DNA of 53,826 nucleotides. Origin: Legionella sp. Its GTDB lineage: Bacteria; Pseudomonadota; Gammaproteobacteria; Legionellales; Legionellaceae. Shown piece by piece: positions 26,625 to 35,594 of the stretch. How positions within the stretch are numbered: position 1 is the first letter of the stretch; the number at the start of each line of letters is the position of its first letter. The translations under genes were made by a program, and so were the position numbers. The stretch spans positions 1 through 53,826 of the forward strand of contig PKDH01000001.1 of NCBI GenBank assembly GCA_002863045.1, written 5' to 3'. The notes under the pieces were generated by a model. It worked only from the letters and a program-made list of their open reading frames with translations. It was not told the DNA's origin and did not search any database.

Positions 26625-29027
26625 ATGTCTTCTTCAACTTTTAACTCTGAGCATTTTAACGATGACGCTTTTTCTTTTGCTTCAGATGAATCCTCATACC
26701 ACCAATCTGATTATTCTGAAGCAAGTTCAGGGTTTGAAGGTGCAGAAATTGCGGAGCAATCTTCTGTAGATGAAGAACTTTCTGCTCTAGATTTTGCTCT
26801 AAACGATAATTTACCGTTGTTTGTCTTTAATCATTCCTTGCCTGATTTATTCAAGTTGGCGCTCACAGATAAAAAATATCTTGATGCCCATTTATGGCAA
26901 GAAGTATTTACTCAATATTGTCAATATACTGATAACGCATTATATGAACCACAAGCTTATCTTGCCGATGATGGTTATTTTTTCTTTGTGGTAGAGCAAC
27001 TAATTACTCAAAAAATTATCCTGTTTAACGAACTGCCAATAGAACTTAAAACCAATAAAAACGTCGCCTTAGCAGCTTTTCAACTTGAAAAAAAAGCAGC
27101 CTTAAAAGCCTTAGAAAAACGCGCTGTTCATCATTTTAAAGATCTTTCTGAAGCACTTCGGGCTGATAAGGAAGTAGCCTTGAAAGCTTTAGAAAAGAAT
27201 GCTGTTAATTTCAATGATCTTTCTGAAGCACTAAAAGCTGATAAAGACATTATTTTAGCAGCTATGCAAAAAGATGCTTATATATTTCAATATGTGCTTT
27301 ATACACACAAAGATTATTACGATATAGCATTTCTATTATTGCATCAATTTAAACCTCGATATTTAATGCCTTATATTTCTCATGAGCATCCCCGTTACGA
27401 TGAACTCGCACTGGCCGCGGTAAATCAGGATGGTTTAGCATTAGAAGGTGTCCACAGAGAATGCAAAAATTATCCCAACGTGGCATTGGCCGCAGTACAT
27501 CAAAATGCTTGTGCACTAAAGCATGTTATTCAAGAATACAAAAGTATAGATATTGTTCTTGCAGCTATCACTAATAATAAACGAGCTTTAGAGTGGGGTC
27601 ACATTTCACCTGAGTTAGATAAGTCATTACTTGCTTCACCACTAGGAAAAACTTTTAGAAAAATTGTTATCGACTGTTTAACTAAAGAAGGTATTCAGCT
27701 ACAATTTGTTAATGCTATTTTAAAACAAGATTTTGAAGTGGTATCAGCTGCAGTTAATAATAATGTTCGTGCGCTTCAATTTGTACCCCATACTTGCGAA
27801 AATTACCCAAAAATAGCATTAGATGCAGTAAAGAAGAATGGTCTTGCGTTAGAGTATATACCTAAAAATTGTGAAGATTATTTACAATTAGTATTAGCTG
27901 CAATAGATCATAATGGCTTTGCGCTTCAATTTGTGCCTCATACTTGTGAAAATTACCCACAAATAGCATTAGACGCAGTGAGAAAGAACGGTCTTGCACT
28001 TAAATTTGTACCCCGTACTTGCGAAAATTACTCACAAATAGTATTAGCTGCATTGAGTCATAATGGTTGTGCGCTTGAATTTGTGCCATGGGACTATCAA
28101 GATGTAGGTATCGTTTATACGGCTATCACTAAAAGTAAACAGGCTTTACAATGGGTAGGGTTATTTAATTTAAACAAAAAAATGCTCGATGCTGGAATAG
28201 ATGAATTTTTTAAACAAGCAGTTATTGAATGTTTACATGATGATCCCAACCTGTTACATTGTGTTCCTTTTATTCTCAAAGAAGATTTGAGAATAAAGCA
28301 AGCAGCTGTTGCTAATTTTAGAAAAGAATTTAATCCTTATTTTGAAAATCAAGAAGATAAAAATTTACTTACAACTATTGCAATTAATTATCCTTGGCAT
28401 GTATTAAAATACCGATCTAAAAACCAGCTATTTAGCCTTGAAATATTACTTATTGCTGCTTTAAATACCTTAAACCATTCTATTCCTCTTATGGCTGAAA
28501 CTGTCATTGATGAAATCAATAAACAATTTGATGGTATTTTAAATATAAAGAATTATGAAGAGCGCAAAGCCGCCTGCGCTGCCTACTTTTTTAAAACACA
28601 TCAATTAAACAACATTAACGCTTGTATCGAAATAACTTTAGAGCGACCGACACTATTACAACTGATGCCAGATGCAGTATTTGATAACCATCAGGTCACT
28701 GAAAGCATATTAAATTACGATGGTGGGTTAATACGCTTTTTACCTGAGCATATTCGTAGTGATTTAAGATATGCTTTGATGGCGGTTAACAACGCGCCTT
28801 ATGCAATAAAATATCTAAATGAATCGATTAAAAATCATGATCTTATTCAGTGTTTAGTTTCCCTACCGCCCGATGAGCGAGATACACAATGTCAGCTCCA
28901 TATTCAGACATTAAGTAAAAAAAGCGCACGTAAAGATAGCTACTCTTCTAACCCGCATTCGATGTTTAGTAGTCATCCCGACAATGATTCATCTAATGAC
29001 ACAGATGGTTTTATTCCTTCTATATAA
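26625..29027 (+). CDS. DUF4116-repeat protein (800 residues), paralogue of the 22.7-kb gene
   Basis: The Ser/acidic N-terminus contains one ESSYHQSDYSEASS motif, like the doubled one in the neighbour. Residues about 130-230 hold DUF4116 units such as DKEVALKALEKNAVNFNDLSEALKADKDIILAA. Residues about 255-500 hold more, including four consecutive 25-residue units of form YPxIALDAVxKNGLALxFVPxxCEN. The C-terminal domain (about 560-800) matches the paralogue, including LIRFLPEHI, DLRYALMAV and the near-identical tail KDSYSSNPHSMFSSHPDNDS then SNDTDGFIPSI. No signal peptide, membrane segment or catalytic motif. GAGGTTAAG precedes the ATG. Same secretion inference as for its neighbour. Confidence 0.85.
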   Translation: MSSSTFNSEHFNDDAFSFASDESSYHQSDYSEASSGFEGAEIAEQSSVDEELSALDFALNDNLPLFVFNHSLPDLFKLALTDKKYLDAHLWQEVFTQYCQYTDNALYEPQAYLADDGYFFFVVEQLITQKIILFNELPIELKTNKNVALAAFQLEKKAALKALEKRAVHHFKDLSEALRADKEVALKALEKNAVNFNDLSEALKADKDIILAAMQKDAYIFQYVLYTHKDYYDIAFLLLHQFKPRYLMPYISHEHPRYDELALAAVNQDGLALEGVHRECKNYPNVALAAVHQNACALKHVIQEYKSIDIVLAAITNNKRALEWGHISPELDKSLLASPLGKTFRKIVIDCLTKEGIQLQFVNAILKQDFEVVSAAVNNNVRALQFVPHTCENYPKIALDAVKKNGLALEYIPKNCEDYLQLVLAAIDHNGFALQFVPHTCENYPQIALDAVRKNGLALKFVPRTCENYSQIVLAALSHNGCALEFVPWDYQDVGIVYTAITKSKQALQWVGLFNLNKKMLDAGIDEFFKQAVIECLHDDPNLLHCVPFILKEDLRIKQAAVANFRKEFNPYFENQEDKNLLTTIAINYPWHVLKYRSKNQLFSLEILLIAALNTLNHSIPLMAETVIDEINKQFDGILNIKNYEERKAACAAYFFKTHQLNNINACIEITLERPTLLQLMPDAVFDNHQVTESILNYDGGLIRFLPEHIRSDLRYALMAVNNAPYAIKYLNESIKNHDLIQCLVSLPPDERDTQCQLHIQTLSKKSARKDSYSSNPHSMFSSHPDNDSSNDTDGFIPSI
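27804..28103 (+). repeat. Four 75-bp coding repeats (DUF4116 array 2)
   Basis: Units start at 27804, 27879, 27954 and 28029, each 25 codons. They alternate as A-B-A-B: units 1 and 3 read YPxIALDAVxKNGLAL, units 2 and 4 read YxQxVLAAxxHNGxAL. This points to duplication of a 150-bp dimer. Confidence 0.88.
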
Positions 29028-29191
29028 ACAAGTAATACGTGATGATAGCTTATAAGCTATCATCAGCGACTCGCGAGCAAAGACGGCATTAAAAAAACAG
29101 CATGAGCGATATCACTGATGCGCAGTTACCCTCGTGAAATAAGACTGTCCCCGTCTTTTAAACAGACTTACCCACAGATTTTGTGGATAAA
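28921..29191. repeat. 271-bp direct repeat, copy 2 (3' end of DUF4116 gene 2 plus flank)
   Basis: Partner of 25620-25890. Its noncoding part has a perfect 26-bp palindrome at 29040-29065 (arms TGATGATAGCTTA and TAAGCTATCATCA). It also carries the string AAATAAGACTGTCCCC, seen in copy 1 too, and ends with TTACCCACA (29168-29176) facing TGTGGATAA (29182-29190). The 200-bp gap to fadJ holds this repeat and a terminator, with no gene. Confidence 0.92.
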
Positions 29192-29196
29192 AATAT

Positions 29197-29219
29197 GATG
29201 GCGCGATTTACACGCCATC
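29197..29219 (-). terminator. Probable terminator of the fadI-fadJ operon
   Basis: Arms GATGGCG (29197-29203) and CGCCATC (29213-29219) with a 9-nt loop. On the minus strand the stem is followed by ATATTTTTATC, a T-rich run as expected of an intrinsic terminator, 9 bp after the fadJ stop. Confidence 0.65.
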
Positions 29220-29227
29220 TGTTTAAA

Positions 29228-31252
29228 TCAATGATTAAAATATTCATCAAGTTTAAAACGCGCGCCATGTGCTTGCTCTAAAGCCTGCGCTTTGGTTTTT
29301 AATGACTCACCTAAGCTTTTAGCATAAGCAATAGGCCCACCACGAAATGGCGCAAATCCTGTGGCAAAAATCATTGCGCCATCAAGTAAATCACCATCGG
29401 CGACTACGCCTTCACGCAGACATGCGCCTGATTCATTGATCATGCGAAAAATTAAGCGTGCGGCAATATCTTGATGGGTTTTTTCGGTATCAACTTTTGA
29501 TTTAATTGGCTTACCGTTTTTATATTTATAAAAACCTTCGCCTGACTTACGCCCTAACTTGCCAGAGGCAACTTGCGCGCGTAGTGCTTCAGGAATACTA
29601 CCACCATAATACTGCGTTAAATTTTCAGCGACCGCCAAACACACATCAATACCCACCGTATCAGCAAGTTCAACAGGCCCCATAAACATACCAAAATCAC
29701 AAGCAGCTTTATCAATGCTTTCTTTGCTAACGCCCTCATCCACAAGCATCATGCATTCCATTAAATAAGGCATCAGTACGCGATTGACTAAAAATCCTGG
29801 ACTTGATTTAACAGGTAGGGGTAATTTGCTGATTTGACCAACAAACGAACAAGCTTTTTCTTTCACTTCAGTCGCGGTGTTATCACTACTAACAACTTCG
29901 ACTAACTCCATTTGCGCTACAGGATTAAAATAATGAATACCCACCAAACGCTTGGGATTATCCATCACTTCACTGATTTGCTCGAGTGGAATGCTTGAGG
30001 TATTAGTGGCGATAATGGCATGACTTTGGGCTTTTTGTTCAATTTGCTTGATAAGTGGTTGCTTGATGCTTAGTTTTTCAAAAACCGCTTCAATAATCAC
30101 ATCAGCACGACTGATACCATGCCCATCCACATCAGCAATTAATCTATCCATGGCTGCTTGCACCAAATGTTTGGCTTTAAGCTTTTTGCTAAATAATTTA
30201 TGCGCACGAGCCATGGCTGGCGCAATTTTTTCAAGGCTTTGGTCTTGAAGAGTGACCCGAATGCCTTTAAAAGCACACCAGGCAGCAATGTCCCCACCCA
30301 TGGTACCTGCCCCGATAACATGCACATGATTTGCTTTAAATGAAGCTTCTTTGGCAAATGACTTCATGCGCTCTCTTAAGAGAAATGCGCGGATTAAATT
30401 CGCCGCGGTGGGTGTCTCACTAAAAAGATGCTTAACCGATTCCACTTCACGCTCATAAGCACGCGCCCCCGTACCATTTTCTTTTTCCCATAGTTCAATC
30501 ATGGCAAAGGGAGCTGGATAATGCGCTTTTTTAACTTTTTTGGCCACATTGAACCGCACCAAAGGAGCTAAGAGCGCGCGAAGCCATAATTGATTGGTCA
30601 GTGACTGCCAAAACGATGGTTGTCTTTTAGGCGGTTTCGTTTCGATAAAATGACGTGCTGCGCGTTTTAACTGTCGAGACGGCACAACCTCATCGAGCAC
30701 CCCTAGCTTTTTCGCTTGACGGGCTGATAAAGTGCGCCCGGTCAATATCATCTGTGTTAACGCCTGAAAACCACCCATAAGCTGTGGCAAACGCACCGTT
30801 CCACCCCAGCCTGGATGAATGCCTAACAATACTTCAGGTAAGCCTAGGCGTGTATGCGCCTCATCTGTGCCGATACGATAAGTACAAGCTAAGGCAAGCT
30901 CGAGTCCGCCGCCCATACAAAAGCCATCAATCATGGCAAGCGTTGGAACAGAAAGTGCTTCTAGACGTGAAAATACCATTTGTCCTTTTTGTAAAAAAGC
31001 GACCGCCTCTTCCGCTTGTTTAAATTGCGAAAATGATTTGACATCAGCACCGGCTACAAATCCTTTTTCTTTTGCGGCATACAGTATCAAGCCTTTGATG
31101 GCCGTTTGCTGCTCTAATGATTGGATAACTGCATTTAACTCATCCAACACTGCATTATTAATTGAATTAACCGATGAATCTGACCGGTCAAATCCAAGCC
31201 AGATAATGTGTTGCTCATCCTGTTCTATGACCCAGTGGTTATAAGTATCCAT
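29228..31252 (-). CDS. fadJ: Fatty-acid oxidation complex alpha subunit: enoyl-CoA hydratase / 3-hydroxyacyl-CoA dehydrogenase
   Basis: 674 residues. The N-terminal crotonase domain (about 1-190) has GFVAGADVKSF and DGFCMGGGLELALACTYRI with oxyanion and catalytic residues. The NAD-binding domain begins near 315 with VIGAGTMGGDIAAWCA, followed by NTSSIPLEQ, GIHYFNPV and SSPGFLVNRVLMPY. It performs hydration and dehydrogenation in beta-oxidation. The frame opens 21 codons earlier inside fadI, but ATG 31252 (MDTYNHW) overlaps the fadI stop as TAATG and has a GAGGTGGA ribosome site. Pairing with FadI favours fadJ over fadB. Confidence 0.95.
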   Translation of the reverse strand: MDTYNHWVIEQDEQHIIWLGFDRSDSSVNSINNAVLDELNAVIQSLEQQTAIKGLILYAAKEKGFVAGADVKSFSQFKQAEEAVAFLQKGQMVFSRLEALSVPTLAMIDGFCMGGGLELALACTYRIGTDEAHTRLGLPEVLLGIHPGWGGTVRLPQLMGGFQALTQMILTGRTLSARQAKKLGVLDEVVPSRQLKRAARHFIETKPPKRQPSFWQSLTNQLWLRALLAPLVRFNVAKKVKKAHYPAPFAMIELWEKENGTGARAYEREVESVKHLFSETPTAANLIRAFLLRERMKSFAKEASFKANHVHVIGAGTMGGDIAAWCAFKGIRVTLQDQSLEKIAPAMARAHKLFSKKLKAKHLVQAAMDRLIADVDGHGISRADVIIEAVFEKLSIKQPLIKQIEQKAQSHAIIATNTSSIPLEQISEVMDNPKRLVGIHYFNPVAQMELVEVVSSDNTATEVKEKACSFVGQISKLPLPVKSSPGFLVNRVLMPYLMECMMLVDEGVSKESIDKAACDFGMFMGPVELADTVGIDVCLAVAENLTQYYGGSIPEALRAQVASGKLGRKSGEGFYKYKNGKPIKSKVDTEKTHQDIAARLIFRMINESGACLREGVVADGDLLDGAMIFATGFAPFRGGPIAYAKSLGESLKTKAQALEQAHGARFKLDEYFNH

Positions 31253-32565
31253 TAATTTTCCACCTCTGTTACGCGCTCTAAATACATAGCACCGCCTTGT
31301 CCACCACCGATACAAATGGCCGCCATGCCTCGTTTGCCGTCTGTTTGACGTAATGATTCTAATACATGCAACACAATGCGTGCGCCACTGGCACCAATTG
31401 GATGGCCAATGGCAATGGCACCACCTTGTTGATTTAACTTAGCGCTATCAGGCGCATGTAAAGGCGCTTGAAGCCCAAAATGTTCTTGGCAGTAACTTGC
31501 ATCATCCCAGGCCGCTAAACAACCTAATACTTGTGCGGCAAAAGCTTCATTAATTTCCCAACTATCAAAATCATTTGGTTTAAGCTCGTGGCGTAACATC
31601 AAGGGTGTGGCGGCATGCACCGGGCCTAAACCCATTTGGGTTGGATCAAGCGCTGACCACTGCGTATCAACCAAGCGCCCAAGCACGGTTAAATTATATT
31701 TTTTTACCGCTTTGGCACTGGCTAACAGTAATAAACAAGCACCATCGGTAATCTGTGAGCTGTTACCAGCCGTTACTGTGCCGTATTTTTTATCAAAAAA
31801 AGGTTTTAGTTTGGCTAACTTCTCAACGTTTGAATCAGTTCGCACACCATCATCTTGCTGATAGACACGCCCTTTTTTATCAATGATCGGCGTAACTTCG
31901 CCCATCAAATGATTGGCATAAGCTTGTGCCGTTTTTTGATGGCTTGCGCAGGCAAATTCATCCATTTGCTGCCGCGAGATATGAAAGCGATGCGCAACTT
32001 TTTCAGCTGTTTGCCCCATATTCATACCAACCACCGAATCAGTAAGCCCGCGAAGTAACGCAATAACCGGTGCTAAAAACCCCGGACGAAACTGCCCCAC
32101 CAAACCTAACCGCTGCTGCATGGTTTTCGCACCATACCACTGACTTAACCAGGAAGTCATTTTTTGGTTAAACAATAAAGGGGCATGGCTCATGGCATCT
32201 GTACCACCAGCTAATACTAATTCACTGCGACCTGAAGCAATATTTAGGGCAGCGGTATCAAGCGCTTGCATACCAGAAGCACAATTGCGCATCACGGTAA
32301 AAGCTGGGACTTTTTCGCCACACCCTAAACGAAGCGCGATTACTCGTGCAATATTTGCTTCATCCACCCCAGGCAGTGCTGAGCCTATGATGACTTCATC
32401 TAATTGATTGGGTGTAAATGACTGCCGATTTAAAAGAGGCTTACCTGCCTCAACGGCTAAATCAGATGCAGAAAAAGGGCCAATGCCCTTTGCTTTGAGA
32501 AACGGGGTTCGATTGCCATCTACTATATAAACAGCTCTGCCCGGTAAATTTGATTTATGTGCCAT
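31252..32565 (-). CDS. fadI: Acetyl-CoA acyltransferase (3-ketoacyl-CoA thiolase)
   Basis: 437 residues, the longer FadI-type thiolase. The acylation nucleophile is Cys95 in VMRNCASGMQALD. NEAFAAQVLGCLAA, GGAIAIGHPIGASGARIV and the final CIGGGQGGAMYLER carry the remaining active-site His and Cys. It cleaves 3-ketoacyl-CoA with CoA to acetyl-CoA in beta-oxidation. AGGAGAGG lies upstream of the ATG. It shares one base with the fadJ start (TAATG), so the two are one translationally coupled unit. The 190-bp gap upstream to tRNA-Ser has no other gene. Confidence 0.96.
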   Translation of the reverse strand: MAHKSNLPGRAVYIVDGNRTPFLKAKGIGPFSASDLAVEAGKPLLNRQSFTPNQLDEVIIGSALPGVDEANIARVIALRLGCGEKVPAFTVMRNCASGMQALDTAALNIASGRSELVLAGGTDAMSHAPLLFNQKMTSWLSQWYGAKTMQQRLGLVGQFRPGFLAPVIALLRGLTDSVVGMNMGQTAEKVAHRFHISRQQMDEFACASHQKTAQAYANHLMGEVTPIIDKKGRVYQQDDGVRTDSNVEKLAKLKPFFDKKYGTVTAGNSSQITDGACLLLLASAKAVKKYNLTVLGRLVDTQWSALDPTQMGLGPVHAATPLMLRHELKPNDFDSWEINEAFAAQVLGCLAAWDDASYCQEHFGLQAPLHAPDSAKLNQQGGAIAIGHPIGASGARIVLHVLESLRQTDGKRGMAAICIGGGQGGAMYLERVTEVEN

Positions 32566-32713
32566 TACCTCTCCTGTTGCCTTGATAAATACCTCTTTTT
32601 GACCAGCTACATTAAAAGAGGTTAAAAAATCCGTTATGCATCAAAGATAACAGCTTCGTAAGCTTGATGTAAATTACAATTTTATGGGCTGATAAAGTAT
32701 TCATTAATTTTGG

Positions 32714-32741
32714 TTGACGCTTTTAAAATAAGTGATATACT
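32714..32741 (+). promoter_or_regulatory. Promoter of tRNA-Ser(GCT)/tRNA-Arg with GC-rich discriminator
   Basis: TTGACG (32714-32719), 16-bp spacer, TATACT (32736-32741), then TCGCCTCGG just before the tRNA. A GC-rich discriminator after the -10 is the established mark of stringently controlled stable-RNA promoters. Confidence 0.7.
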
Positions 32742-32756
32742 TCGCCTCGGTTGTCT

Positions 32757-32846
32757 GGAGAGATGGCCGAGTGGTCGAAGGCGCTCCCCTGCTAAGGGAG
32801 TATGGGAGAAATCCCATCGAGGGTTCGAATCCCTCTCTCTCCGCCA
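32757..32846 (+). tRNA. tRNA-Ser (anticodon GCT)
   Basis: 90 nt with encoded CCA. Acceptor GGAGAGA pairs with TCTCTCC, the anticodon loop reads CTGCTAA (GCT), a long variable arm is present and the T arm is GGGTTCGAATCCC. It decodes AGC/AGU. Confidence 0.98.
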
Positions 32847-32860
32847 ACATCACGTTATTT

Positions 32861-32937
32861 GCGCCCGTAGCTCAGTTGGATAGAGTATTTGGCTACGAAC
32901 CAAAAGGTCGGAGGTTCGAATCCTTCCGGGCGCGCCA
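32861..32937 (+). tRNA. tRNA-Arg (anticodon ACG)
   Basis: 77 nt with encoded CCA. Acceptor GCGCCCG pairs with CGGGCGC; the anticodon stem TTTGG/CCAAA encloses CTACGAA (ACG, A34 expected to become inosine). It begins 14 bp after tRNA-Ser(GCT) and is probably co-transcribed. No duplicate of its 3' end was seen that would mark an attachment site. Confidence 0.97.
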
Positions 32938-32965
32938 TGCTAATCTTTATGACTTAACCTCAATA

Positions 32966-33808
32966 TTATTGCCGAATAAAACGTTGATTATTAACATCAG
33001 CACGATGTTTAGTGGTGCGATAAGGGTTGATGTCAATGCCGCCACGTCTTGTATAACGCCCATACACTGTTAACTCTTCTGGCTGGCAACGCTTTAAAAT
33101 ATCCATAAAGATGCGCTCAATGCAATGTTCATGAAATTCGTTATGGTTGCGAAAAGAAACCAAATATTGCAACAAACCTTCGTGGTTTATTTGCCGCCCT
33201 TTATAGCTGATTTGTACGCTACCCCAGTCTGGTTGATGCGTTACCAGACAATTAGACTTTAATAAATTAGAATAAACACTTTCTTCTATATATAAAGATT
33301 CGGTGGTCAAAAAATTTGGTTCAACTTCATAAGTTGTACACGCTATATCGAGGGTATCAAGGCACACGCCATCAAAATTTTGTATGCTGCTAAAGTTTGA
33401 TGAGTTTTCAAGTGTATGGATGCGAACACTTACGGGCGTTTCCAAGCAATGCTCTAAATCTTGGCAGATGATGCGCTCAAGCGTTGCTATATCATCAAAA
33501 GACGTTTGGTTTAATGAATTAAAATAAAGCTTGAGCGATTTGGACTCAATAAGCTTAGGCGAGCGGCAATCATAACTTATCTCACCGATGCCAACTTGCG
33601 GTTTGCCTTTTTGGTTAAGCCAAGAAACCTCATAATGATTCCAATAATCTTGCCCTTTGAAGGGTAAATCAGCTGTAGTAATACCAATTGTTTGACGATT
33701 ATGTGTGCGCTCTATTGGCAATAATCGTGCTGGATTATAAGTTAAATCCGTACTTGATTGGCGACCTAGCTCAAGGTTCTCACGAAAAGAAACATCTATT
33801 TTTGACAT
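32966..33808 (-). CDS. queF: NADPH-dependent 7-cyano-7-deazaguanine reductase (preQ0 reductase)
   Basis: 280 residues, the long type II QueF with two tunnelling-fold halves. It reduces preQ0 to preQ1 for queuosine in tRNA. The catalytic segment LLKSNCLVTHQPDWGSVQI holds the thioimide-forming Cys near 195, and NHEFHEHCIERIF plus YTRRGGIDINPYR complete the substrate and NADPH site. It is convergent with tRNA-Arg. The 260-bp gap upstream to the permease holds no gene or preQ1 riboswitch that I can recognise. Confidence 0.97.
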   Translation of the reverse strand: MSKIDVSFRENLELGRQSSTDLTYNPARLLPIERTHNRQTIGITTADLPFKGQDYWNHYEVSWLNQKGKPQVGIGEISYDCRSPKLIESKSLKLYFNSLNQTSFDDIATLERIICQDLEHCLETPVSVRIHTLENSSNFSSIQNFDGVCLDTLDIACTTYEVEPNFLTTESLYIEESVYSNLLKSNCLVTHQPDWGSVQISYKGRQINHEGLLQYLVSFRNHNEFHEHCIERIFMDILKRCQPEELTVYGRYTRRGGIDINPYRTTKHRADVNNQRFIRQ

Positions 33809-34068
33809 TTTGATACTTATACCGATGAATGCGTGCTACATTTTAAGGCAAGTTTTACCATAAATATAGCCTAATACTTAATGCGACCTTGTTTAACACA
33901 AACAATAATTATTTAAAATTTTAAATAATTTAAAACCTTAAAACAAAATTAGCTTGCGTTTCCAACGCATTTCTTATAAAAATCACCAATAATTCGTAAA
34001 ATTAATCAATTATAGCCAGACTGGCTTATCTTTTTTCTAAATAACGTTTAACAGAGACTTGATATTTA

Positions 34069-35535
34069 GTGACTAAATCCATTAAACAGCCTACCGTAAC
34101 GCTTAAAGACGGTGATTATCAACGTGGTTTAAAAGATAGACACGTGCAACTTATTGCACTTGGCGGCATCATTGGCTCTGGTTATTTTTTAGGCACCGGT
34201 GAAATTATTAATCAAGTAGGGCCTGCGGTGTTTATTGCCTATATTTTTGGTGGCTTAATTATCTATTTAACCATGTTATGCATGGGCGAATTAGCGGTAG
34301 CTATCCCTATCTCAGGCTCTTTTATTAACTACACGGCTGAATTTATCTCACCGCACATTGCGTGTGGGGTTGGCTGGTCTTACTGGTTAAGTTGGGTGGC
34401 TTATATTCCAGCTGAATGCATTGCTGGTGGCATTATTATGGAGCATTTTACCGGTATTAATGGTTATATTTGGGCGGTGGGTTTTGGTTTGCTTATTACT
34501 TATATTAATTTAGCGAAAGTAGATACCTTTGGTGAGATTGAGTTTTGGTTGGCATTAATCAAAATTCTAGCATTACTAGGTTTTGTCTTATTATCTTTAT
34601 TAATTTTTTTAGGATTTATACCCAGCACCCATTCAACCAGTTTTATTGGTACCCGTTTTTTACTTGGCCAAACAGGCTTATTTCCGCATGGTATTGTGGC
34701 TTTACTTACCGCCATGGTGCTTTTATTGGTCAATTATCAAGGCTCTGAAATCATTGGGTTGGCAGCTGGTGAGTCGTTAAATCCTGCTAAAATGATTCCA
34801 CGCGCCATTCGCAATGTCACGCTAAGAATTTTATTCATTTACATTATTCCAGTATTTTGTTTGGTATTAATTTTTCCCTGGCAAAAAGCAGGTCTTGATA
34901 ACTCGGTGTTTGCTGATGCCCTTAATTTTTATGATTTAAAATGGGCAGGCATGGTCACAAGTTTTGTTACCTTAACTGCTGCACTTTCTTGTTCAAATTC
35001 AGGATTATATGGCATTGTGCGCTCGCTTAATGCGCTTGCACGAAACGGCATGGCACCCCAAAGCTTAAGCACTTTAAACCGCAATCATGTGCCACAAAAT
35101 GCCAGTATTGTTACACTTGCTGCTATATGGTTATTACTCTTAGCGGGTTATTTTTTAGGACAATCAGTGCTTTATGTGGCACTGCTGTTAGTATCAGGGT
35201 TTACGGGGGCAATTGCCTGGATTTCTCTATGTTGGGCGCAAATTAACTTTAGGAAACGTTTGTATCAAGCAGGCTATAGCGTCCAGGATTTACAATATAC
35301 GACTCCCGGTTCGCCATATACTGGCCTATTAGCCATTGGCCTGATGGTGGGTTGTTTGTTTTTTTTATTTATGAATCAAAACCCGGCTTATAAAATTGCC
35401 TTTTTTATGGGCTTAATCGGTTTTATTGCACCTATTATAATTTATCTAAGCTTGGGGATGCACAAAAAACGTGAACTTCGCTTAATGCGTCATAAACCGC
35501 TACAGTTTAGTGATGTGTTTCCACCCAAACACTAA
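34069..35535 (+). CDS. APC-superfamily amino acid permease
   Basis: 488-residue inner-membrane transporter with about 12 hydrophobic helices. The AAT/APC signature is clear: GLKDRHVQLIALGGIIGSGYFLGTGEIINQVGPA (about 20-53), then YLTMLCMGELAVAIPISGSFINYTAEFISP and the TM6 segment NYQGSEIIGLAAGES. These permeases take up amino acids with protons. The start is GTG at 34069, preceded by a weak AGAG. It stands alone on its strand. The substrate cannot be told from sequence. Confidence 0.93.
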   Translation: MTKSIKQPTVTLKDGDYQRGLKDRHVQLIALGGIIGSGYFLGTGEIINQVGPAVFIAYIFGGLIIYLTMLCMGELAVAIPISGSFINYTAEFISPHIACGVGWSYWLSWVAYIPAECIAGGIIMEHFTGINGYIWAVGFGLLITYINLAKVDTFGEIEFWLALIKILALLGFVLLSLLIFLGFIPSTHSTSFIGTRFLLGQTGLFPHGIVALLTAMVLLLVNYQGSEIIGLAAGESLNPAKMIPRAIRNVTLRILFIYIIPVFCLVLIFPWQKAGLDNSVFADALNFYDLKWAGMVTSFVTLTAALSCSNSGLYGIVRSLNALARNGMAPQSLSTLNRNHVPQNASIVTLAAIWLLLLAGYFLGQSVLYVALLLVSGFTGAIAWISLCWAQINFRKRLYQAGYSVQDLQYTTPGSPYTGLLAIGLMVGCLFFLFMNQNPAYKIAFFMGLIGFIAPIIIYLSLGMHKKRELRLMRHKPLQFSDVFPPKH

Positions 35536-35594
35536 AAAATTTTATAAACCTTACCCTATACTTAAGCAATTCACAAAGCGATAAAAGGATGTAT

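Noticed and set aside
23519..28103. Repeats that might suggest a CRISPR array
   Set aside because: The repeats are in-frame codons of 255 or 75 bp, without unique spacers, and no cas genes are present.
28921..29191. Replication origin because of DnaA-like boxes
   Set aside because: Only two boxes, no dnaA, dnaN, gidA or rpmH nearby, and no AT-rich unwinding cluster distinct from the background.
32861..32937. Integration site at tRNA-Arg
   Set aside because: No integrase gene and no second copy of the tRNA 3' end were seen in the window.
32732..33073. A 113-codon plus-strand frame
   Set aside because: It runs across tRNA-Ser(GCT), tRNA-Arg and the antisense of queF.
33809..34068. preQ1 or other riboswitch upstream of queF
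   Set aside because: No recognisable aptamer; the region is simply AT-rich.
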